Below, piece by piece: positions 57,446 to 64,000 of a DNA stretch of 64,000 nt. A program made the translations under genes and the position numbers. Position 1 is the stretch's first letter; each line of letters starts with the position of its first letter. This DNA is from Tupaia tana (lineage: Eukaryota > Chordata > Mammalia > Scandentia > Tupaiidae). The notes beneath the pieces were generated by a model. The model was not told the origin of the DNA and ran no database searches. It saw only the letters and a program-made list of their open reading frames with translations. The DNA lies in the NCBI GenBank assembly GCA_026018925.1, contig JAKSZU010000002.1:13513662-13577661 (forward strand), given 5' to 3'.

Positions 57446-58057
57446 CAATCCTCTTACCATATCCACTGCCATAGATACTACCTTTTGCATTGCTTCGGAG
57501 TTTGGATATTTTACATACATTGACCAATAGAATAACAGTAAATATTATTTAAGCAGAGAACTAAAAAAAGAAAAAGATAACACGAAGAGGTGTCCCTCTT
57601 TATGTTCCTGAGAACCCTGCATCTTGTCAATGAGCCCAGACTCACCTGCCTGATAATGAGATGTCAGTGAGTGTTAGGTTTGGGATACAACAGTGACTTC
57701 AAACAATAAATGTTTGGTATTACTTACAATTTTCTAGGTTGGCTAAGTTGCTCTTCTAATCTGGGATATGCTTACTGATTTCTGTAGGCAGCTGCCAAGT
57801 CTACTGGGTCTCAGACTGCTAGAACTGTCTTACTCTTAAGTCTACAGGTTAGCTCAATGTCAGCTGGAGGAATGGAGAGCACTTGACCATGATTCTCTCT
57901 TCATCAAACAGGCTAGCCACTACTTGTCTACACATCAGTCATATAAATGGAACTATAACACAGCAGGAGGTATGTCTCTGAATCCTTTGTTCATCAGAGA
58001 GCTAGAAACAGAATTACGTACATAATCTTCATTCTGCTGTTCTATAGGAAAAATAAT
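57446..58057. other. AT-rich sequence, nothing recognised
   Basis: No repeat or exon is identified. Confidence 0.4.
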
Positions 58058-58418
58058 GTTATTGTAGACTGAATTAATCACTGAAGCTTTATCCTACAAT
58101 GTGACTGCATGTGGTGACAGGGCCTTTAACAGTAATTAAGGTTGAATGAGGTCATAAGGGTGGGGCCTTATCTAAGAGGACTGATGTCTTTATAAAAAGA
58201 GGACAAGACACCAGGCATGCAAGTACACTAGCAAAATGTCATGTGAGGACACCATGAGAAGCTGGCAATCTGCAAGTCAAGGGTAGATGCCTCAGGAGAG
58301 ACAAAACCTGCTGGGAACCTGCTCTTGGACTTCCTGCCTCAGTGATTATAAGTAAGTTTCTGTTATTTTAGGTAACATGACCTGTGATAGTTTGTAGGGT
58401 AGCCCTGATAAACTAGTA
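58058..58418 (+). repeat. MaLR 5' LTR
   Basis: 'tgtagactgaattaatcact' near the start, then 'aatgtgactgcatgtggtga', 'gttgaatgaggtcataaggg', 'atgtctttataaaaagagga', 'catgtgaggacaccatgaga', 'gctcttggacttcctgcctc' and a terminal 'gggtagccctgataaacta'. This is the MLT/MST-like order. Confidence 0.78.
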
Positions 58419-59825
58419 AGTTAGACTTGGGTACTATGAGGTGAGGTGCTTCTGTAACCATTTTTAATACCTAAAAAAAATGCAGAGATGGCCTTGGAAC
58501 TACATAATGGGTAGAGAATGAAACAGTTTTGAGATAAATGCCTGAAAAGGGCTAAATTGTCTTGAAGAGATTATTGGCAGATATATAGATGTTAATGGTA
58601 ATTGTGTTGATACAGAGAGAAGTAAAAAATATTGTTGGAAACTAAAGGAAAGGCAAACTTTGTTATAAAGTGGAAAAGAGTTTGGCTGAATTGCATCTTA
58701 GTATTTTGTGGAAAATAGGACTTGTTTGTGGTCAATTTGGATATTTAGCCAAGGAGATTAAGTTAAGTGCTCAGGTACAACCTGGCTGGTCTTTACTACT
58801 TAGAGTAAAATGCAAGAGTAGAAAAAATTAAAGAAGAAATTGTCAAGCAAAAAGGAACCAGAGCTTGAAAATTTGGAATATCCTTAGCCTATCCATGCTG
58901 AAAAAAGAGAAAGCAGGTTCTAGAAAGCATACCAAGGGACTGGCTGGAAAATAATTTGATAAAGAGATCATAGATGTAACTCAAGAAGCCAAACACCCAT
59001 CTCAGCAGAAGTCAGGACTAGAGATAGGACGATATCAGTAAACACTGCCAGCATGTACTAAAGAGGACAGCAATGGGACAAAGTGCGGTGAATTGCTGGG
59101 GTCCTGAAATTCTGCAGAATGGCACAATGGAACCATTCAGATGTGAACATGTGTTTATTCTTCAAGAAAAGGAAAAATGTGACCCTGTTGATGATTCAGG
59201 GATCCTCAGGGATGCTACTCATACCACAGGCCCAGAGAACACAGGCCGGGGGACAAGGTGATCTGCTCAGTTTCGGACCGTGGGATACCCTCTCAGGTTT
59301 AACAGGACAAGCTGACACCAGGCAGGGCCTCAGGGGGAGGGACATGAGCCACATCAGAGAAGGTGATGCTGCTACCATGGTGGCACCAGAAGGTGGAGCT
59401 GCCTCCTCATAGGTCAAGAGGACACAACTTCAAGTCAACATAGATTATGCTTGAGCCTTAAAGCCTAATGAATTTTGTCTTGCTGAATTTTGAACTTGCT
59501 GGAAACATGTCACTCCTTTTTTATTTCCGATCTCTCCATTTTGAAATCATAGTATCTATCCTGTGCCTGCCCTCCCATTATATTTTGGAAGCTCATAACT
59601 CATCTGGTTTCACAGACTAACAGCTGGAAAGGAATTTTGTCTCAGGATGAATCATACCCTATATCTGATGTAGATGATATTTAGATGAGACTTTGAATTT
59701 TTGAAATTAGTGTTGATGCTAAGATGAGTTAAACTTCTGAGGATGTTGGAGTAGTTTTTTTTTTTCTTTTTTTCTTTTTTTCTGCATGTGCTGAGGACAC
59801 GAATTTTGGGAGCCAGAGGGCAGAG
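58419..59825 (+). repeat. MaLR internal region
   Basis: MLT/MST/THE1-internal-like landmarks in order: 'gagatggccttggaactaca' (58485), 'atggtggcaccagaaggtgg' (59377), 'ggtcaagaggacacaacttc', 'cattatattttggaagctca', 'gctggaaaggaattttgtct' and 'gaggacacgaattttgggag' just before the 3' LTR. Frames of 97 codons or fewer are not gag-like that I can tell. Confidence 0.75.
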
Positions 59826-60172
59826 TATAATGGACTAGACTGAGTTCCCCCAAATTTGATATATTGAACTCCTAATCCCTGGTGGGACTGGGACTGTACC
59901 TGGAGATAATGCCTTTAAAGAAGTAGGTAAGATTAAATGAGATCACAGTCGGAACTCTCCAGGAGGACTGGTGTCTGTAGGAGAAGGGAGGAAGTACCAA
60001 GTGCCTGCACAACCTCAGTGAGAAGGCGGCCATAGAGAGGCCACAGGAAACCCAAACCTGCTATACACTGATCTTAAACTTCCAGTTTCCAGAACCGTAA
60101 AATAACAAATACCTGGTTTTGAGCCACCTAGTCTGTGGCATTTTGTTACAGCTATCCTCAAACTAATATAGG
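59826..60172 (+). repeat. MaLR 3' LTR
   Basis: 'taatggactagactgagttc', 'attaaatgagatcacagtcg', 'ggaggactggtgtctgtagg', 'cctcagtgagaaggcggcca', and at the end 'agtctgtggcattttgttac' with 'aactaatata'. Same family and orientation as the LTR at 58058. Confidence 0.8.
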
Positions 60173-60229
60173 TTTCTGTGGCATTGTCCATAAACCTCTC
60201 TATATAAACATAGCAGGCCTTTCCCCCAC

Positions 60230-60460
60230 TTCCTCCAGTGTCTCCTTCAAGTCTTACTGCTTTCTTCAAGATCCCTATATCCCAAAGAGAGTCTCCTAAC
60301 CCCTCACACTGACCACCATTTCTCTTTCCACATTAACTTCTCTCCTCAGCTAGCCTGGAGACTTGTAACACTTTATTTTCATCACTGTCTTGCCTTTGTC
60401 TTCAATTATTGTACACACTTAGTAAGCCTCCAACCCTGGATCAATACAACATTGTTTCTA
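60230..60460 (+). mobile_element. Possible L2-like 3' UTR fragment
   Basis: Pyrimidine-rich text with 'ccacattaacttctctcctc' and 'aacactttattttcatcact' resembles decayed L2 3' sequence, without a diagnostic terminus. Confidence 0.28.
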
Positions 60461-60617
60461 ACCACACAACAGCCTAATAAACAGCTCCATTCATTGGGTA
60501 CTTCTAGAGAAAATAAAGTCACATTAGAGAACATTCTTCTCCATGTTTTATTTTTGCTTTCCAATCCCTATTTACATTCATATTCATCCACATTTCTATT
60601 TTCTACTTCTCCTTTTT

Positions 60618-60880
60618 TTTTTTTTTTTTTAGGGAGATTTTTGCTATAGGGCATGTGTGCTTGCTGGAGAGACAGAGGGAGGCGGAGAGACAAAAAGTGA
60701 GAAATCCCCCTCTGGGGAGGATGGCCATGCAGCAATCCCTTCTCCCCAGTATCCTCTTGGGATTTAGGGGCATGCATGCACACACACCCAGCATGAGTTT
60801 CAGCTGTGAGGTTCAGGACTCGAACTGTGGTCTATTAGGTGTGAGTCCAGCAATGTAACCGTTACACCATTTGCTGGTCC
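60618..60880 (-). mobile_element. SINE family A copy, reverse orientation
   Basis: A T tract, 'gggagatttttgctataggg', gagacagagg tract, the C-run, the body, the B-box complement 'aggactcgaactgtggtc' and the A-box complement 'ccgttacaccatttgctggt'. Flanks 'tttctatttt' on both sides are compatible with a TSD. Confidence 0.9.
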
Positions 60881-61011
60881 TTTCTATTTTTTTTTTTTTT
60901 TAAACAAACAATCTCACTTCTTAATTCAAAAAGAAAATAGAGGCCATTTGACAGGAAGTTTGTTAACACCAAACTTCCCTTTTCTATCTCTTCACATAAA
61001 TGTAAGCTATT

Positions 61012-61043
61012 GGGGGCGTGGTGGCGCCCTCCCTATGGTAAAA
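61012..61043 (+). mobile_element. Microinsertion of 7SL RNA 5' end (32 bp)
   Basis: The insert begins 'gggggcgtggtggcgccct' and ends in four A. It aligns with the first ~30 nt of 7SL RNA (a gcgcggtggcgcgtgcctgtag-type start). It is bracketed by the 10-bp direct repeat 'gtaagctatt' at 61002-61011 and 61044-61053, the signature of L1-type target-primed insertion. Confidence 0.7.
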
Positions 61044-61138
61044 GTAAGCTATTCCCTTTTTCTCTTATATCATTAGAAAATAGATCTTGTTCCTGGAATC
61101 CTGTTTAAAACTAATCCCATGCTAGTTTTGTGGCTTTT

Positions 61139-61391
61139 TTTTTTTTGGAGAGGTTTCTGCTATAGGGCATGTGCGCTCGCCAGACAGAAACAGAGAGACA
61201 GAAAGTGAGAAATCAACCCCCAGGGGGGATGGCCACGCCGCAATCCCTTCTCCTCCACTCTCCTCTAGGGATCTTGGGCATGCATGCACATACGCCCAGC
61301 GTGAGTTTTAAGCCACCGGGTCCGGGACGCGAACCGCGGTCAACTACATGGGAGTCCAGCAACATAGCCATTACGCCAACTGCTGGTCCCA
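61139..61391 (-). mobile_element. SINE family A, young copy with TSD, reverse orientation
   Basis: A short T tract, 'ggagaggtttctgctatagg', CpG-rich body with 'ccccaggggggatggcc', B-box complement 'gggacgcgaaccgcgg' and A-box complement 'ccattacgccaactgctggt'. The TSD 'gttttgtggctttt' lies at 61125-61138 and 61394-61407. Confidence 0.94.
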
Positions 61392-61407
61392 TTGTTTTGT
61401 GGCTTTT

Positions 61408-62690
61408 AAATCATCACGTCTCTTCAGTCATTCTCTAACTCATCCATATACTTTGATTTGTTCAAGAAGTATCTATTTTTGTACCAAAGATTGTACTAGG
61501 CACAGAAAATACAGTTATATTTAGTTCTTGATGTTAAAAATCTAATGTTTAATGGGGAGAGCAAAACATGCTCATGGTCAGTAATGATGTGAATGGTCTT
61601 GTGACAGCCATGAAAATCCCTCTTCAATCATCCTTACTGAAAGGAGCAAAGTTAACTCGCTGTCTCACTGATGCCACGAGGCCGCAGGCTTCCCAGACTG
61701 CTCTTAGCAGCGAGTGAGTAGGGCAGGGACTAGTCACAGACTGGACCAGGAAGGGTGTCAGAATCTAGCCTGGCCCGGTGGAGGCTTCCCTGGGTTTGCT
61801 GGAAGAGGTAATAGAAAAGACTCGGGTTTTATGCTGAGGTTGCTAGATTTGGACGATTTAAGATTGACTGCCTAACTTAAATTTCAAATTTTAAAAGAAC
61901 AAGCTGGAGAAATTCAACAATATCTGTGAAAATATTTGAACCAGTCCTGCAGTAAATATCTGTCTATTTGTTTCTCTCATCCTCCCTCCTGAATAATGTA
62001 GTATGCCAAATAAGCCCTATTCCCTAACGAAAAGGAAGTGTTTTAAAAAAGAAACTATACAACAACAACAAATTGTTAAAGCTCAAAATATAGTAAAATG
62101 CAGATAATGGAAGCATCAAGCCATCTAGAATTCTGCCTATTTCCTAAGGGTGTGGAGTGGGTGCTTTTTGTGAGTTTTAAGCAAGATAATGACATTAGAT
62201 TTTCTTCAAATGTCATTTGATGTCATGTTTATTTGAAGGAGCATAATTAGAGGCAAATAAAACAACGGATTTTCTTAAATCTCAAGTACAATTTTCTTAG
62301 GGCCTGAAATAAGTAATAGCAGTGGGAATGGGGGGCAGAAAAGCAAACTTGCTGAGATTTTGAATTGGGGAACAGCAAGAACACTTGATCAACTTCCATG
62401 TTTATTGCTAAGACTTCTTAATAGAGAGAGGTGTCATTTACCACACTGAGAGATAAAGATGTTTTAAAGGAGAGGAGAAATAATCTATTCAACCTAGAAT
62501 ATACTTAGTATGAAGTAGCTCCAAACAGGGGAGAAATTAGGCATTGTCCAGCCCATACAAGAATATGATTTCCATCTGAAAGTTTCTCTCTTGACTTCAT
62601 TCGAAATATCTTGGACTCCTGTTTTCCTGTTTCTTTTCAATCAATAAGCATGATATTCTTAAGCCATTTTTATATTCAATAAAAGTTTAT
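61408..62690. other. Unique sequence, nothing recognised
   Basis: About 1.3 kb of AT-rich sequence, with a slightly GC-richer block near 61660-61810. No named repeat or exon. Confidence 0.4.
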
Positions 62691-62704
62691 CTCAAATATA
62701 TATT

Positions 62705-62954
62705 ATTTTTTTTTGGAGAGGTTTTTGCTATAGGGTGTGTGCGTGCGCTAGACAGACAGAGACAGAAAGAAATCACCCCCCAGGGGGGATGGCCACGCCG
62801 CAATCCCTTCTCCTCCATTCTCCTCTCGGGATCTTGGGCACGTATGCACACGTGCCCAGTGTGAGTTTTAAGCCACCGGGTCTGGGACTCGAACTGCAGT
62901 TGACTACATTACATGGGAGTCCAGCGACACAACCATTACGCTAACTGCTGGTCC
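62705..62954 (-). mobile_element. SINE family A, young copy with TSD, reverse orientation
   Basis: 'ggagaggtttttgctatagg' follows a short T tract. The body has 'ccccccaggggggatggcc', the B-box complement 'gggactcgaactgcag', a small extra 'attac' duplication before 'atgggagtcc', and the A-box complement 'ccattacgctaactgctggt'. The TSD 'ctcaaatatatatt' lies at 62691-62704 and 62955-62968. Confidence 0.95.
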
Positions 62955-63099
62955 CTCAAATATATATTCTTCATTCAATGTTTTTCCTCTCCTTTTCCTG
63001 TCACAGATGAATTTCCTTGAAGGTGCATTGTACATTATTGTCCCCACCTTTTCACCTTCCAATTCTTTCTCCATGTGTTACAACGGGATGTCTTCTCCC

Positions 63100-63335
63100 C
63101 TATCCCACTCATTGTTTTTTGCCAAGATCAGCTTCTTCCTAATGCGTCCATCCATGGGACAGTGCTCAGTTCTCCACCTACTTCACCTCTGCCACATTGA
63201 CACTATAGGCCATGCCAGCCTTCCTAAAACATTAGGAAATTTCCTCTGTGTGTCACACTAGTCTCTCAAAGATTTTCATCCTTCCATTCTATCTGTCTGT
63301 CTAATCTAATCTATCTTCCCATTTTCTTTCCAGGG
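63100..63335 (+). mobile_element. Possible ancient L2 reverse-transcriptase fragment
   Basis: 'ctctgccacattgacactat' with 'taaaacattaggaaatttcc' and 'tgtgtgtcacact' follows the order of the L2 segment encoding a FDTVDH-type reverse-transcriptase motif. Divergence is high. Confidence 0.38.
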
Positions 63336-63337
63336 CT

Positions 63338-63480
63338 TCTAGTGCCTGTTGATGATAACGTGTATAGTATTCTCAGCTGGACTGGTCGGAGGTGTATTTC
63401 AGCTTGGGTAAATTCTCTTTACAAGTCAAATGATGTATAGCAATTGGATGCTTAAAAAAAAAAAAAGAATAAATAATAGT
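63338..63480 (+). mobile_element. L1 3' end, short 5'-truncated copy
   Basis: 'cctgttgatgataacgtgta', 'ctcagctggactgg' and 'gggtaaattctctttacaag' match the L1 ends at 21160 and 50640, followed by an A run and (taa)n. It inserted in or beside the L2-like sequence. Confidence 0.82.
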
Positions 63481-64000
63481 AATAATAATAAAATTGCCCA
63501 TGACCAAACTCCTCTCCTCTCCTCTCCTGGCACATCTCACCTCCATTATGGCCTTTCCTCCTACTGTTTCCACTACTGCTGTTATTAACCCACCAATCTG
63601 TTTCCCTTCCAACTGTCTCTCCTCACCCCAGGGTTCTCTCTCTACCGGCTGCAAGGAGGGCTGCAGCATGGCCCGGGCTGTGCACTAACATCCACTCATT
63701 GCTAACACCCAGCTCATCACCCTCTTACACCACCCAAACCTGCTCCTCCCCTCCTCAGCAGATGACTCTGCTCACTCACTGGCCCACATCAGGACACGGG
63801 TCATAGCCGGCTGCCTCCGGGCTTCCCTACTTCCCATAGCTCGTCCGTTCCCAGATTGACACATGTCGGCTCCTCCCTTCTTGCCCCTTCTGAGACATGT
63901 GGCGCCCAGTCTTTGTTTCCTGTGTCACAACTTCATTATTTGTCCTGTGGCACTGCTACCGCCAATGTATTCATTTGAAAGTGCAAATTAGGCCAGGGCA
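63481..64000. other. Pyrimidine-rich unique sequence
   Basis: Begins with a short (tcctc)n run at 63511-63528. A 64-codon plus-strand frame lacks a domain. No repeat is confidently named. Confidence 0.4.

Larger units (their letters stand above)
58058..60172 (+). mobile_element. Complete MaLR (ERVL-MaLR) element: LTR, internal region, LTR
   Basis: Both LTRs and the internal region are on the plus strand in canonical order, about 2.1 kb in all. MaLRs are non-autonomous LTR retrotransposons related to ERVL, normally lacking pol and env. The internal part lacks any long frame, as expected for the family. LTR-to-LTR divergence is high, so the insertion is ancient. Confidence 0.8.

Overview
This window looks like a gene desert from a placental mammal. 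I found no convincing protein-coding exon, no functional RNA gene, no CpG island and no prokaryotic-type feature. Open reading frames reach at most about 200 codons. They fall on repeats, on simple sequence or in sequence with no recognisable protein character. The placental assignment rests on L1 remnants whose ORF1, ORF2 and 3' ends are recognisable, plus ancient L2 and MaLR/MLT1-type LTR remnants. A 7SL-derived SINE remnant that looks dimeric (50925-51106) and a 32-bp insertion resembling the 7SL RNA 5' end (61012-61043) point towards Euarchontoglires. Tree shrews or colugos would fit, but I cannot name the species from sequence alone.

The dominant component is one tRNA-derived SINE family, called family A here. 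It is about 250 bp long. It has a tRNA-like head with RNA polymerase III A and B boxes, a TG/CG-rich stretch, a short C-run/G-run palindrome, a pyrimidine tract, a conserved 3' end (cctatagcaaaaacctctcc) and an A tail. About 28 copies lie on both strands, densest at 6.6-10.3 kb and 44.4-47.6 kb. They form an older, decayed layer and a younger layer that keeps its CpGs, with clear target-site duplications (TSDs) at 45608, 55165, 55832, 61139 and 62705. A second SINE-like family (family B, about 210 bp, ending in a CT-rich tract and a catggaagaaataaa-type tail) has six recognisable copies, two of which expanded into CT microsatellites.

Layout. 1-6.6 kb: mostly unique sequence with a homeobox-site-rich candidate conserved element near 1.9-2.4 kb, one family B SINE and one L2 tail. 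6.6-10.3 kb: SINE cluster with a nested insertion. 10.3-14.1 kb: largely unique. 14.1-15.6 kb: a class II-like solo LTR inside a SINE. 15.6-24 kb: a possible LTR and decayed L1. 24-40 kb: scattered SINEs, L2, MaLR/MLT1-type LTRs and microsatellites. 40-44.3 kb: antisense L1 with the ORF1/ORF2 junction, and an old sense L1 split by a SINE. 44.4-47.6 kb: SINE cluster. 49.9-51.7 kb: L1 3' end, 7SL-derived SINE, old L1, family B SINE. 54.6-57.5 kb: three-level nest (young SINE in older SINE in L1) and further L1 pieces. 58.0-60.2 kb: a complete MaLR element, LTR-internal-LTR. 60.6-63.5 kb: young SINEs, the 7SL microinsertion, an L2 remnant and an L1 tail.

No gene pathway or operon can be described. 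The biology visible here is layered retrotransposition (L1 with SINEs that depend on it), LTR-element relics, microsatellites seeded by SINEs, and a few low-repeat stretches that could be distal regulatory elements. Repeat-family assignments come from recognised motifs, not from a database search. Edges of old repeats are approximate.
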